Of a stretch of 64,000 bases of DNA, positions 1-12,228 are shown in pieces (within the stretch, counting starts at the first letter, position 1; the number at the start of each line of letters is the position of its first letter). This stretch comes from Benincasa hispida (lineage: Eukaryota; Streptophyta; Magnoliopsida; Cucurbitales; Cucurbitaceae). A model generated the notes under the pieces. The model did not search any database. It was not told where the DNA came from and was given only the letters and a program-made list of their open reading frames with translations. The translations under genes and the position numbers were made by a program. Location: positions 51,587,449-51,651,448 of the forward strand of contig NC_052355.1 of assembly GCF_009727055.1 (NCBI RefSeq), read 5' to 3'.

Positions 1-546
1 GCTTATTGAGCAGTGTTGTTGGACTACTCTTATCCATACAGATCAAAGGACAAGCCCAAATAAACAGGAGTTCATAGCTAGCTCGGGATTAAGATCGAGT
101 TATCCTAGGTTACTTTTAATATGAAATAGTCAGTTTTAATAAAATACGGTCGTTCTAAAGAAAAATGACTATTTCGAGATCTAGTCTTTATGCAAACACA
201 TTGTATAGGATGTCCCCACTCACATGTCTCTACATGAATGATTTGTGGATCACATCATTACTTATACAAAATGGGCCGCATTCAAAAGTGTTACCAGGAT
301 GAGATACCCAAATTTCATCCATATACCTATAGATCATTTAGGCTATATACTATTAACTTGATCCTATTTATGCCACCACATAGAGTTAAAGTATTCATAC
401 TATAGCCATGGATATGTTTATTGGATTTTCATAATAGAATGCAATATCAACAACTTTATCGAATAAGATACTTGATAATATTTTATTGATAAATAGAATG
501 TTTAACATGAAATTTACGAACTGTGAGTTTTAAGACATTCCCAACA
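1..546 (-). mobile_element. Long copia-type LTR fragment, minus strand, cut by window edge
   Basis: Read on the minus strand this begins TGTTGGGAATG at 546 and runs off the left edge. It shares collinear phrases with the two long LTRs at 21.3-25.4 kb, for example the stretch around 288-345 (gttaccaggatgagatacc) against 23057-23110 (gtcaccaggataaggtatcc). It is therefore a member of the same LTR family. No polypurine tract is seen just right of 546, so it is probably a 5' or solo LTR, but its other end is outside the window. Confidence 0.65.
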
Positions 547-1166
547 CAAATTTAATTGAAAATTTACCAAGAAGAGAATGGTTGTTGTATTCGTTTGACG
601 CAACAAATATTATTCTAATATGCCAAATTTCTCTTAGACCTGTCTTTTTTCTGAGGAAAGTCAAATTTTTTAGTACAACTGCCAAGAAAGAATTTTGAGG
701 TTAGTCTTTTTGAAGATTTGGACTGATTGATAAGTGATATTTCTATGCATTAAGTTGAGTTCTGTTATAAATACCAAACTATTTGGCTCTTGATGCAACA
801 GTAGAGGATGGTTGTTGAGATGGGTCAATGCTATCTGAATGCAATTGATTAACATTTGCAAGTGAATCAATTTTGTATATATCATCCAATTGCAAAAAGT
901 TGGTAAACAAAAGTTGCAAAAGATTGAGTACTTGAGTTCAGTTTTGTGAGTTGATATTCATTAGAAGTGTATTTATTGCACATATTTTCTTTGGTTGGTT
1001 AAAACCATTCTAACTCTATATAAGTTTAAGTTGTTTGTTCTCACATGGTACCATATTGAGATGCCTTATTGTTTGTTCTCACGAGGTACCGTTATAACTC
1101 TATTGAGATACTATATTGATATGCCTTAATCACCTTTTTTATTTTAGGATTTTTCGGTACTCGATC
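547..1166. other. Intergenic, no gene seen
   Basis: AT-rich sequence between the LTR fragment and the copia element. It holds an imperfect direct repeat of the phrase ttgtttgttctcac followed by ggtacc (about 1030 and 1072). The last five bases, cgatc (1162-1166), are the left half of the target-site duplication of the copia element. No credible coding region is seen. Confidence 0.6.
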
Positions 1167-1605
1167 TGTTAGACATATTTAAATAATAATATGTTTAATT
1201 AAAGTGTGAGCTATGTATGTGGATTAATAATTTATGTTATTTTATTAGATTTGGCTGATCTAATTAATTAAGGCCCTATATTCCTAATTGAGTATGGACT
1301 TAATGGGTAGAAGCCTATTCCTAGTTAATCAGGGTTTAATGGGAACAACTAGTATATAAAAAGACCTTAGGGCTATGGTCCCCAATATACCAAAACAATA
1401 AGTACTAGTCTTTCTTGAATCCCATCTAGAGAGATCCCACTAAGGGCATTCGGAGTTTTGGTTGAGGAAGACAATAGTCATCCATCATCATCTCAAAGCT
1501 ATCATCAATTTTGCAATGGAATCCGGTATGTTATTCTTGACAATTTGACATGAATGATCCTAGGGTTTATCTATTCACTATAGATATTAAGAATTTATGC
1601 TAACA
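1167..1605 (+). repeat. 5' LTR of the copia element
   Basis: 439 bp, starting TGTTAGACAT and ending TATGCTAACA. It matches the 3' LTR at 7335-7800 along its whole length but lacks about 27 bp present there, mainly near 1227-1250 and 1345. A TATA-like stretch, agtatataaaaagacc, lies near 1350-1365 and probably marks the promoter, because the same place in the 3' LTR keeps tatataaagagacc. Confidence 0.95.
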
Positions 1606-1607
1606 AG

Positions 1608-1620
1608 TGGTATTAGAGCA
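1608..1620 (+). other. Primer binding site (initiator Met tRNA)
   Basis: TGGTATTAGAGCA lies three bases after the 5' LTR end. It matches the plant copia primer site TGGTATCAGAGC, complementary to the 3' end of initiator tRNA-Met, with one change (T for C). Confidence 0.85.
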
Positions 1621-2887
1621 TGAATTTCATGTTACATTGTTGGTTTATTCATTTTTCATTGGTATTGTGATTCAATTTTCGTTTTGGTTAAAGAATTTAA
1701 AGATTATTTTTGTTGTGGTATGAACACCACCTAAAAGCGAAATCCACAAATTGAATCATGTTATAAATTGTTTATATTTTGTCTTTTTTTTTTTTTTTTG
1801 TTCTTTTAGCAATTTGTTGTGATTAATAGTAAGCATGAACACAGATTGTGATTAAAAGAATTAAAAATAAAATAAAATATGCACAGATTGTGCATATTGT
1901 TGTATCGCCGGCAATTGCCAATTCTTTTTTTTTCTTTTTCCATGGCGACTAGTTTCTTTTAATGGAATTCGTTTCTTTCAATGGTGGCGGAAGCAAGGCT
2001 TCAACGCTAGTGGTCAACAAGCTAAGAAACTGGATGTCGATTGGAGAATCAAATCGGTCAATTGTCGATTGAAATTTTGCTAATATTGCTTATTTGATTT
2101 TGCCGGTGATTCTTGATCTTGATTATTGATAATTGAGTGAATGTAAATATAGCTTTTAAATTAATAAGGTTTGTGAATTTGAATCTAAAGTTTCACTAGT
2201 GATTTAAGTCAAGATTTGAATAATCATGTTGTAGATTCAAGACTAATTGATCATGCTATGATTTAAATTAAAATATGATTGATAATGTGGTAAATTTAAA
2301 TTTAAATTTGATTGATATTTTGGTGAATTTAAATTTAAATTTGATTGATGATATTTAGCGATATTCACATGTTTTGTTGCTTTAATTGTATTATGTGTAT
2401 GCAATTATTCAGTGAATATTGGTAAAGCCTATTTGACGTTCTTCCTCTTTTATTTTTGTACAATAATATTATTATATTATTGTGTCTTATATTTTAGATT
2501 GAGTTGGTCAAAATAATATATTACCAAAGTAGCCTCTGTTATCTAGATTAATTTAATTCTAAAATATAAGATATGCATATTCATGAATTTATGCGGATAA
2601 TTATCGGTCCAAAGGAAGATAATTATTTGGTCAAATTGTGGATATGCATGTAGCAATGAGTGTGTGGCAATTATAAGGATTGCTCGTGTGAAAAATAGTC
2701 GGTCCAAAGAAAGATTATATTTTGACAGAGTTAATTGTTAGTACTTTGATTACTCCGTTGAGAGTACCATTTATAGTTGGTATTTTTGCCCAAAGGATGG
2801 ACATCAATGTTGTGTTAGGTATCTTGTTAAAGGGGCCTACCACATATGTGAAATTATTTTGTTATGTTTTAATTGTGAGCATATGTT
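1621..2887 (+). other. Untranslated leader of the copia element
   Basis: Sequence between the primer site and gag. It contains a poly-T run near 1780 and a near-duplicated AT-rich phrase (gatttaaatttaaatttgattgat) near 2290-2345. The phrase ggtccaaaggaagat near 2608 returns as ggtccaaagaaagat near 2702. I see no gene. Confidence 0.6.
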
Positions 2888-3667
2888 TTGTTGTTTATTG
2901 TTTCAGTTGGTCTTACTCAAATATCTAGAAATCTAAGTTCAATCCCTAAGTTGAATGGATCGAACTTCAAGATGTGGAAAGAAAGCCTAGAGATACTTCT
3001 TGGGTATATAGAGTTGGACCTTGCATTAAGGACCGATAAACCTACTTCTACTGAGGAACAGCCAAATACGGCTAATATAGAGAAGTGGGAACGGTCAAAT
3101 CGCATGTGTCTGATGATCATTAGGCACTCCATTCCGGAGTCTTTTCGGGGCTCTATCACGGAAAGTGAAAATGTCAATAAATTCCTTGCTCAAATTAAGA
3201 AATATTTGTCTAAAAATGAGAAAGAGGAAGCAAGTAGTCTTTTAACTTCTTTAACTTCTATAAGGTATAAGGCAATGTTAACATAAGGGAGTACATTATG
3301 GAAATATCCAATCTCACAGATAAATTAAAGGCACTTGATATCGAGATAAATGAAAATTTACTTGTGCATCTGGTATTTATCTCTCTTCCTGTACAATTCA
3401 CTCAGTTTAAGATAAGCTATAATACTCAGAAGGATAAATGAAGTATTCATGAGCTTATCTCACAATGTGTGCAAGAAGAAGATGGGATTAAAAAAGAAAG
3501 GACAGAAAGTGCTCATTTGGCAATACGCTTTCGTGATAAGAAGAAAAGGAGAATTGTGGATGCTGCAGAAGGGACATCTCACCAGAATAAAAACAAGAAA
3601 CAAGCTACTGAACATCCTTGTTTTTTCTGCAAAAAGAAAGACCACTTCAAGAAAGATTATCTCAAAT
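2888..3667 (+). pseudogene. Copia gag, broken
   Basis: The frame at 2924-3280 encodes a typical plant copia Gag N-terminus (LNGSNFKMWKESLEILLG and a downstream helical region). A frame change near 3283 moves the reading frame (ISNLTDKLKALDIEINENL in the next frame), and a stop follows near 3440. The zinc knuckle at about 3628-3667 reads C-F-F-C-x4-H-x4 with tyrosine in place of the last cysteine, so the CCHC motif has lost a ligand. Gag would form the virus-like particle in which reverse transcription takes place. This copy cannot give an intact protein. Confidence 0.85.
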
Positions 3668-3740
3668 ACGCCAAGTGGCGTGTAAAAAAGGGTAACCTTC
3701 TTACTTTGGTTTGTTTTGAAGTTAATTTAACTTCTGTACC

Positions 3741-6700
3741 TACAGATACTTGGCAGGTAGATTTTGGTGCTAGTACCCACATAAGTATATCAATGCAGGG
3801 TTGCCTGTGGAGCTGGTCGCCAAGTGATGCTGAAAGATTCATCTATGTGGGCGATGGCAAAGCAGTTCCAGTTGAAGTTATTGGAAATTTTAAATTACTT
3901 TTAAAAACTGGTTGTTATTTGGATCTGAATGAGACTCTTGTCGTACCGTCATTTAGACGAAATTTAGTTTCTATTTCCAGTTTGGACAAATTTGTTTTTT
4001 TTTTTGTTCTTTTGAAAATAATAAAATTAGTCTTTTTCAAGATTCTAAGCTTATTGGTACCGGTTCTTTAATTGATAATCTATATATGCTTGATTCTTTT
4101 GCTTCATTTAACAAGATTTTGTTATCTAATTCATGTGGTACAAAACATAAATTAAATGAGAATTCCGCTATGTTATGGCATAAGCGTTTAGGTCACATCT
4201 TCTAAACAGAGAATTCAGAGACTTGTGTCAGATGGAATTCTTGATTCCCTTGATTTAAGTAACTTCAACGTTTGTGTGGAATGTATTAAGGAAAAACAGA
4301 CAAACATAAGAAAATTAGGTGTCAATAGATGTTCAGACGCCGTATAACTAATACATACAGACATTTGTGGTCCATTCCCTACGGCCTCTTGGAATGGACA
4401 ACAATATTTTATTACGTTCATAGATGACTATTCAAGATATGGGTACCTATATTTAATTCATGAGAAGTCTCAATCCTTGGACATTTTCAAATCTTTCAAA
4501 GCTAAAGTCGAACTTCATCTTGGAAAGAAAATTAAGGTTGTCAAATCTGATCGTGGTGGTGAATATTATGGTAGATATGATGGATCAAGTGAACAACGTC
4601 CAGGGCCCTTTGCCAAATACCTAAAGAAATGTAGAATCATCCCGCAATACACTATGTCGAGCAAACCCAGCATGAATAGTGTAGTGGAGAGGCGAAATAG
4701 AACACTTAAGGATATGATAAGAAGTAAGATTAGTCATTCTTCTCTACCAGAATCCCTCTAAGGTAAGGCACTATAGACTGCAGTATATATCCTTAATAGG
4801 GTACCTAGTAAAGCGGTAGTTAAAACCCCTTATGAGCTGTGGACAGGAAATAAGCCTAGTATTAGGCATCTTCACATCTAGGGTTGTCCAGCTGGGGCTA
4901 GGCCTTATAGGCCTAATGAAAGAAAATTGGACTCAAGAACTATTAGCTGCTATTTTGTTGGGTATTCTGAGCACTCTCGGGCTTTCAAGTTTTATGATCC
5001 CACTTTTAGATCATTGTTTGAAACAGGAAATGCTAGATTCCTTCAGGATATTGAGTTTGGGGGGGAAGATAACATAAGAAAAGTTGTCTTTGAAGAGGAA
5101 TTGGTTTCTTTTCCTCATGTGATTATAAATGATGTTCAGGCTTCAATTCTTGACTTAATTATTGAACCAATTGAAGTCCCAGTTGTTGAACCTGAAGTTC
5201 AAACTCAACAACCTCAAGAAGTGCCATTAAGAAGATCTACTAGAGAGAGAAGAAGTGCAATTCCAAATGATTATATTGTGTTTCTTCAAGAACATCAGGA
5301 TGATGTAGACGTAATGGAAGATGATCCAATCAACTTCCAACAAGCTTTACAAAGATTTAACTCTCAAAAGTGGATAAGTGCTATGGAAGAGGAAATAAAA
5401 TCCATGAAAGACAATGATGTTTGGTACTTGTCGAGCTGCCATCAGGAGTGAAACCCATAGGTTGTAAATGGATATTTAAAACCAAAAGGGATTCACATGG
5501 CAATATCGAAAGATATAAGACTTCTCTTGTTGCAAAGGGTTTTACTCAAAAGGAAGGCATTGATTACAAAGAAACTTTCTCTCTGGTTTCCTCGAAAGAC
5601 TCTTTTAGGGTAATCATGGCACTGTTAGCTCACTTTGATTTAGAGCTACACTAGATGGATGTAAAAACTGTGTTTCTTAATGGGAACATTGATGAGACGA
5701 TTTATATGGTACAACAAGAAAACTTAGTGTCTGGTAATTCAAAGTCTACGGTGTGCAAATTAAAGAAATCCATCTACGGTCTCAAGCAAGCTTCTCGTCA
5801 ATGGTATCACAAATTCCACGAAGTGATAACCTCATTTGGTTTTGAGGTGAACATTGTGGAAGATTGTGTATATCACAAGTTCAGTGGGAGTAAATCAATC
5901 TTTTTGCTGTTACATGTCAATGACATACTCATAACTAGTAAAGATTTAGGTTTATTGCATGATACTAAGAGATTTCTCAAAAGAAATTTTGAGATGAAGG
6001 ATCTTGGTGATGCTTCTTTTGTATTAGAAATTGAAATACTGTGAGATCGTTCTCAAGGTATTTTGAGATTGTCACAACAGAACTACATTGAAAAGATCTT
6101 GAGTAGATTTGGCATGAAAGATTGTGCGCTGGGAGATACCTCGATTGCTAAAGGTGATAAATTTCATTTAGGTCAATGCCCCAAGACCACACTCGACTAA
6201 GGAGATGCAGAAGGTTCCCTATGCATCGGCCATTGGAAGTCTAATGTATGCCCAAGTATGTACGCGTCCAGATATTGCGTTCATAGTTGGAATGTTAGGC
6301 AGATATTTGAGTAACCCAGGGATGGATCATTGGAAAGCAGCCAAACGGGTTATGAGGTATTTACAGAAAACAAAAGATTATATGCTCACTTATCGAAGAT
6401 CAAAATTTTTGGAGATCATTGGATATTCTGATTCTGATTATGCTGGATGTCAAGACATTTTGTGATCCACTTCAGGCTATATCTTCATGTTGGCTGGAGG
6501 AGCTGTATCCTGGAAAAGTGTTAAACAAACACTTATGGCTTCGTTTACCATGGCTGCGGAGTTTATAGCATGTTATGAGGCATTTTATCATGGAATATAG
6601 TTGCGAAATTTTGTCATTGGGCTACGGATAGTGGTTGGTATAGAAAGACCACTAAAATTATTTTGTGATAATAAGTCGGCAGTGATGTATTCCAACATCA

Positions 6701-6903
6701 ATAGAAGCAATACGAAGTCAAAGCATGTAGACGTGAAGTTTCTGATTGTTAAAGAAAGAGTTCAAAATGGTCAAATTTCGATAGAACACATAGGAACAAA
6801 CTCTATGGTGACAGATCCATTGACTAAAGGTTTACCACCTAAAGTTTTTCATGAGCATGTTGCTCACATGGGTGTTAGTCACTTTTCTGATTCCATGGTT
6901 TAG
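3741..6903 (+). pseudogene. Copia pol (protease, integrase, RT, RNase H), broken
   Basis: Order seen: the protease site around 3752 reads WQVDFGASTHIS, so the Asp-Ser-Gly core has become Asp-Phe-Gly. A pre-integrase HKRLGH motif lies near 4180. The integrase core runs from about 4350 to 4760 (ICGPF, FIDDYSR, KSDRGGEY, NSVVERRNRTLKDM). The reverse transcriptase spans about 5460-6050 and carries the palm motif as HVND instead of YVDD near 5915. RNase H shows DNKSA and SKHVDVK near 6667-6740. Several stops (after 4759, 5449, 5652, 6042, 6196 and 6463) and frame changes break the frame. Gene order and motifs are diagnostic of Ty1/copia. It would be non-functional. Confidence 0.92.
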
Positions 6904-7323
6904 TGGGAGTTTGTTATTGAGAATGTTCCTCGACATTATTTTGTTTATTTTCTATATAGAATAAAGTTTATTGTTTATGTTCTATTATCTGAACTCGTTT
7001 ATCATGCATGCAGTTTAGCATAAAGTTTTTTAGCATGATCTCATTAAGAAATTTGGACCAGTTGGGAACAGGCATGATTTAGATCACTTTGCATGTAGTT
7101 TCTATGCTATTCATCCATACTTGATCTATGTCATTGAATGTATTAGAATTGGTGATCAAGGAAGGTTTAGTTACAAGAGTAGTGACGAAAGTCGCATTGA
7201 TTCCGTGCTAATACAGGAGATGGACCAGATTGAACTAAAGGGAAATTCTATTATTAAAATAACCTGTTTATGCACGCTTAAGGTTTATGTGATTTAATTA
7301 TATCAGGTACACAAACATAACCC
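6904..7323 (+). other. Copia region between pol and 3' LTR
   Basis: About 420 bases after the RNase H stop (tag at 6901-6903), with no coding potential. It starts with TAGTGGGAG, itself a purine-rich tract that may be a second polypurine site. A pair of related phrases (agcatgatctcatt and ggcatgatttagatc) lies near 7030-7070. Confidence 0.5.
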
Positions 7324-7334
7324 AAGTGGGAGAT
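7324..7334 (+). other. Polypurine tract of the copia element
   Basis: AAGTGGGAGAT directly abuts the 3' LTR start (TGTTAAACAT). This is the usual plant copia polypurine tract that primes plus-strand synthesis. Confidence 0.85.
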
Positions 7335-7800
7335 TGTTAAACATATTTAAATAATAATGTGTTTAATTAAAGTATGAGCTATGTATGTGGATTAATAATT
7401 TATCACATTGGGTTATTTTATTAGATTGGGCCCTATTATGTGATCTAATAATTAAGGCCCTAGATTCCTAATTGAGTATGAACTTAATGGGTAAAAGCCT
7501 ATTCCTAGTTAATTAAGGTTTAATGGGAACCCTAATTGAACTAGTATATAAAGAGACCTTAGGGCTATAATCCCCAATATACCAAAACAATAAGCACTCG
7601 GTCTTTCTTGAATCCCATCTAGAGAGAGATCCCACTAAGGGCATTCGGAGTTTTGGTTGAGGAAGACCATATTCATCCATTATCATCTCGAAGCTATCAT
7701 CAAATTTGCAATGGAATCCGGTATGTTATTCTTGACAATTTGACATGAATGATCCTAGAGTTTATCTATTCAATATAGATATTAAAAATTTATGCTAACA
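7335..7800 (+). repeat. 3' LTR of the copia element
   Basis: 466 bp, from TGTTAAACAT to TATGCTAACA, followed by tgatc (7801-7805), which pairs with cgatc on the left flank as the target duplication. It is longer than the 5' LTR because it keeps two short segments (near 7403-7440 and 7530). Confidence 0.95.
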
Positions 7801-9699
7801 TGATCATCCATGTTGGTTAAACCTACAATTGATGTTGAATATGGATTATTCTTGCAATAGAACTATTCTCACTAGTAAGGTATTTCTACCTTTGAGTTCT
7901 TTGGCTTCCTTATGAGTTGTCTTCTAATTCTGAGATGTTGATTTCTTATTCCCTTTGTAATTTTGGTTATGTCTTGATGTAAATTTGTGTGTGTGCGCGC
8001 GCGCGCGTGCGTGCGTGTGTAATATGTTTGTTGCTCATGGTAAGATGTTTGTCTTTAAATTGTATTCGTTTATGAGTTGGCTTCTTGATTGTTTTTTGTT
8101 ATGTCTATTATATATGTTAGGTTCATCATGATTTTTATTATTGAAAAGGGTTGGTTTCTTTCAAGTTGAAGTAATTCTTAAAGTTCATGCTCAATTTGCC
8201 TCTAATACAACACACACAATTACGGTTCTGATGCCATTGTCAACTCATTTATTTAAGTTCACTTGAATAATTATTACTATTTGTTGCTTTATTACTATTC
8301 TAAATTTATCTAGTGTTTATGACATATTCTAAGTTAAATTTCTTTTCCTACCTCTTATTGTACATTTTTGTTTGGTAATATATTGCTTCTATTGTAATTT
8401 TATCAATTGAACCACATATCTTTAGATTGTTTTGAGGGTTAAAATGACAATTATGCACTTTTTATATAGTTTTGACATTCAATTTTGGCTTTGGGAGCCA
8501 AACTGATGTTAATTCACAGTTTATGTAGGTAGATGAAATGATACCTTTACATGGAAAAAATCAAAGATGGAAGCTCAATTTCATGATGCTATTATCCTCA
8601 AAACTTGATTAATTTTGTATTTTGTGAATGTTGTATGGTTAAAATTACATTTGATGTATTTAGTATATTATTGGATAATTTCTTTAGTTTCTAATGTAAA
8701 TTGATTACTAAATTTCAATATGAAAGGAAGTCATTCTATTTAATGCATACATTGTGAATTATTTCACGTATCTATTTAACTTAAAACAAGTGCTTGTAAT
8801 GTAAATGGACATATTTTCAATGTTGTTTGTTATAATATAAGATTAAAACTATATATATATGATATAATAGTCTTAAAAAAAGGTTTTCATATGTTAGATA
8901 AAGCATTAAGAAAGGACTATCATATAATAAATTAGATAACATCAAGAGCAAACTATTATATTAAAGATAGCTTTAATGACTAATGATATTGAATTTTCTC
9001 ATAGCCATGTATACATGCTATATCTTCATACTCTATTATTACATTTATTATAGCTCTACAAAAAAGTTATAAAAAGTCCTAAACGTTTAATAACACAGGC
9101 TGTCAAAACATTCGAAAAAGACTATGACAGGTCTTTTATATCTTTTTCGTTAGCTATTGTATCCATTATTTCTTGTGGTGATCAATTTATTCATTTTTTT
9201 TTACAGAAGATTATGCATTTATTAGATATGAAACTGAAACTTTAATGATCTATTATATTTTTTTAAAAATAATAAAATAAAATTACATTATAGAGTCATT
9301 ATCAAAATATTGAATGATTAAAGATAAATTTGATCCAATTTAATATAAATATTACGAATTTAAACATAACTCTTCACGTAAAATTATGGTTTTGTTACTA
9401 TTTATTGATGTACTATTATTGATAAATAAAAGTTGACTAATAATACTTGTAATATCACCTTATATAACTTAGGTTACGTTACGTCACTATAATGAAAAAT
9501 GATGTAAATATAATACATTTTCGTTGATGAATCAATTATAATGGACTTTAATCGTAAAGATAATTAAATTACTTTTGAAAATACGTTACTAAATCATGTT
9601 GTAAACATAATTTGATTCCTATTGATGTTGTTTACTTAACCTTGTCATAAACATTTTGTTAGAAGAGTAATTTGATTCCTATTGATATTGTTTACTTAA
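7801..9699. other. Intergenic, AT-rich, with GT/GC microsatellite
   Basis: No gene seen. A purine-pyrimidine dinucleotide run of mixed GT and GC units lies at about 7987-8021. The rest is long AT-rich DNA with many short runs and scattered stops in all frames. Confidence 0.6.
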
Positions 9700-10260
9700 T
9701 CATTTTCCAACAAAATTATAGATTTTTTTGGATTTTTTTATCAACACCAACAAATACCATCCCAAATTTTGGATTTTATGTAGAAAATAAAATCCCCGTT
9801 TTTTTTTAAACTTTTTTTTATTGATACCAAAAAAAAAAATCCAAAAATTTAGATTTTTTTTGTTTTTAATTTTGTTTTTATCGATCTTGTTATCGAATAA
9901 ATGCCATCCTAAAATTTTGGGTAATAAAATCTCATTTTTTTAAAAAAAAAAAAAAAATTATCAAAAAATAACATCCTAAGATTTTGAATTTTTATTTATC
10001 GAGCAAATATCCTCTCAAAATATTGGATTTTTTTTTTTTAATTTTAATTTTTATAGATATTGTTATAGGCCAAATAACATCTATATACATCGATAACATA
10101 TTTTTTTGGGTTTTTTTTAATTGATACCGTATCGTTTTATCTAAAATAGTTTGAAGTTAACGTAGCCAATAAAATTCCAAAATTTTGGGTTTTATAATTT
10201 TCTTTTATCGACACTGTTAGCAATAAAATATCGATAACATGTTACCGTCTTACCGATAAA
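9700..10260. repeat. Degenerate irregular tandem repeat
   Basis: The core phrase ccatcc-aaattttggattt recurs with drift near 9757, 9905, 9970, 10008 and 10170, separated by poly-T or poly-A runs and by atcgat or gataac phrases. The spacing is irregular (about 40 to 150 bases), so this is an eroded tandem repeat or fold-back array, not a clean satellite. Confidence 0.5.
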
Positions 10261-10540
10261 ATGACTTTAATGGAAGTCTTGATCAAATATCGATAGTCAT
10301 AACCCATAATGAATCTATTAAATAGTTAAAAAAATATATTTTTAAAATTGTAGTGGGTCCCACCTAGTTTTTAAATGTAGTCCGATTGATCACCTTTAAA
10401 TCTTCAATCAAATTATAGTATTGATTATAAATTTTATGATAAGGCCCACATTTCATTACGATTACAAAATTTTAGTAAACAACTATAAACGTAACAAAAT
10501 GAAACCCACTTTTTAAGTTAGAATCGACGAATTATGTTAC

Positions 10541-10840
10541 AAGTACGGTGGACGTGGCCTTATTCTGTAAATGAAAATATATACAAAATATTTGTTAATT
10601 TATTTGCATGCAAGAGAGTACAGATTACAGAAGGGCGAGGAAGAGAGTTATAGGTGGGGCCGGGGAGACGTTGATATAACAACCATGACTTGATTGCACG
10701 TGACATGCGAACTGAGTTTTTGACTGATACCTTTGACTGGGAGGGTATTGGTCACGTGATCTTGACCAACGAGTGAAAATCTGAAAATAGACACGCCACC
10801 TCCCTCTCTCTCACACGCTTACAAACCAAAGCACCACCTC
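10541..10840 (+). promoter_or_regulatory. Promoter-like island with G-boxes and W-boxes
   Basis: This stretch is more GC-rich than its surroundings. It holds two CACGTG G-box cores (near 10698 and 10753), three W-box cores TTGAC (near 10718, 10733 and 10763), and a pyrimidine-rich ctccctctctctcacacg tract near 10801 that resembles a plant 5' leader. G-boxes and W-boxes are known bZIP/bHLH and WRKY sites. That they work here is inference. The only exon-like sequence downstream is at 11498. Confidence 0.35.
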
Positions 10841-11497
10841 TTTTTTTTTTTTTTTTTTTTTTTTATTAATAATTATTTGTTTTTAAAACAAAAAATCATT
10901 TTACTAGTATTAGGTTTGAGGTCTAGTTTCAGTTGATCATCAGAATTTAAAATATTACACTTTCGATCAAAATATTTTGAGTTTAATTTCAATTAACCCA
11001 CCAAATTTCAAAATGTTACAATTTTATATTTTATATCTGAGTTTTGTTCAATCTTATTTCTAGGATTTCAAAGTTTACACTTTTTATTAAATAATTTAAA
11101 ATAATTATGAAGTTTATAAAAAAAAATCTTTTATTTTTTAAAAAATTAATTAATAGACATTAAAAATATTAAAAGTAAATATTTAATTAAAAATCGATGT
11201 TAAAAGTGATTAAAAAAAATTCAAAATACAAGAATAAAACTGTAACATTTTCAAACTTAAAAGAATAAATAGAAATCACATTAAAACTCAGAGATTGAAT
11301 GAAAGTTATACTTAAGATACTAAAAACATATTTTTTACATTTTTTTTTTCTTTTTTAATAAATTCATTCGTGTTTCAAAACTACCTAAATCGAATCGTTT
11401 GACCTCAATATTGTAGTGGCCTCATCAAATATATATATATAAATATATATTTAAAAAAAAAAGAAAGTTGAAATGACATAAATATCCCTAAGTTAAG
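10841..11497. other. AT-rich spacer with poly-T and microsatellite
   Basis: A long poly-T run at about 10841-10863 is followed by AT-rich DNA and a TA-rich run near 11430-11450. No gene is seen. It separates the promoter-like island from the exon-like sequence at 11498. Confidence 0.5.
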
Positions 11498-11600
11498 ATG
11501 GGAAGTGACCAGTTGGGCGTGCAAGCAAGGGAGAAAACTGAAGGGTTGCTTGATGCTTCCCAGTTCATAGACAACAACGAGTCTGGCCTTTACGTGCATG
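11498..11600 (+). other. Orphan exon-like sequence with consensus splice donor
   Basis: An ATG opens 34 codons of balanced composition (beginning MGSDQLGVQAREKTEG and ending near SGLYVHG). It stops at a perfect plant splice donor, catg followed by gtaagt at 11601. The GC content is clearly above its surroundings. I do not recognise the protein and find no second exon within the next few kilobases. It may be the first exon of a small unrecognised gene, a relic of a deleted gene, or chance. The W-box and G-box island 0.7-0.9 kb upstream favours a former or real gene. Confidence 0.3.
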
Positions 11601-12228
11601 GTAAGTCAACCCATTTCAATTTCATTCTTCCCCTCTTTACCCTCACCCAATTATATTCACCCACGTGTCTACAATATGGACACGCACACCCAATCATATC
11701 GTGACACGTAGGAGGAGGGAAAAAAAAAAACAACAAAAATGGGTCTAAAGTGGAGATAAGGTTGAGGATGTGAAGTGGGTGGATTACAAAATACATTCAT
11801 TTTCTCACACATAATTTTCCCTAACTATGCCTTTATATTGTATATTCTAAAGTTCATGAACTAGTTTAGTTAAAGTTCCAAAAAAACACCATCTACGAAA
11901 CAATTAACAATTTATATTTTTTTTAAAAATCGAGACCCATTTTTTAACCTTAGAATTTTAATTATATTGGAGTAAATTTCACTTAATGGACAAAACTAAT
12001 AAAATATAAAAAATATTTCAATGTGTATATTTTTTTTCCTTTGAAAATGAACGAGATGCATGAAGATGGGTGTAGCCTAAAATTATACATAAAATATTAA
12101 AAGTAAAATTTGGGTTATAAAAGTAAATGGATGAATTACTCGGATTTAGTATGGGTCCAAGTAGGCTCAAGCCTTTCTCAACTTTATGCTCTTTGTATAT
12201 ATAACTGACATAGTATTAAAACTATTAG
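11601..12228. other. Intergenic, no gene seen
   Basis: It contains two ACGT-core motifs (cccacgtgtct near 11660 and gacacgtagg near 11702), then AT-rich sequence. No supported feature. Confidence 0.5.

Larger units (their letters stand above)
1167..7800 (+). mobile_element. Complete Ty1/copia LTR retrotransposon, coding region dead
   Basis: A full 6.6-kb element: 5' LTR, initiator-Met tRNA primer site, gag, protease, integrase, reverse transcriptase, RNase H, polypurine tract and 3' LTR in copia order (integrase before reverse transcriptase). Both LTRs run from TGTTA to TAACA. The flanks are cgatc on the left and tgatc on the right, a 5-bp target duplication with one change. Aligned by eye, the LTRs differ at roughly 25 positions plus several indels, so the insertion is not recent. 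Stops and frameshifts in gag and pol mean that it cannot move by itself. Confidence 0.95.
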
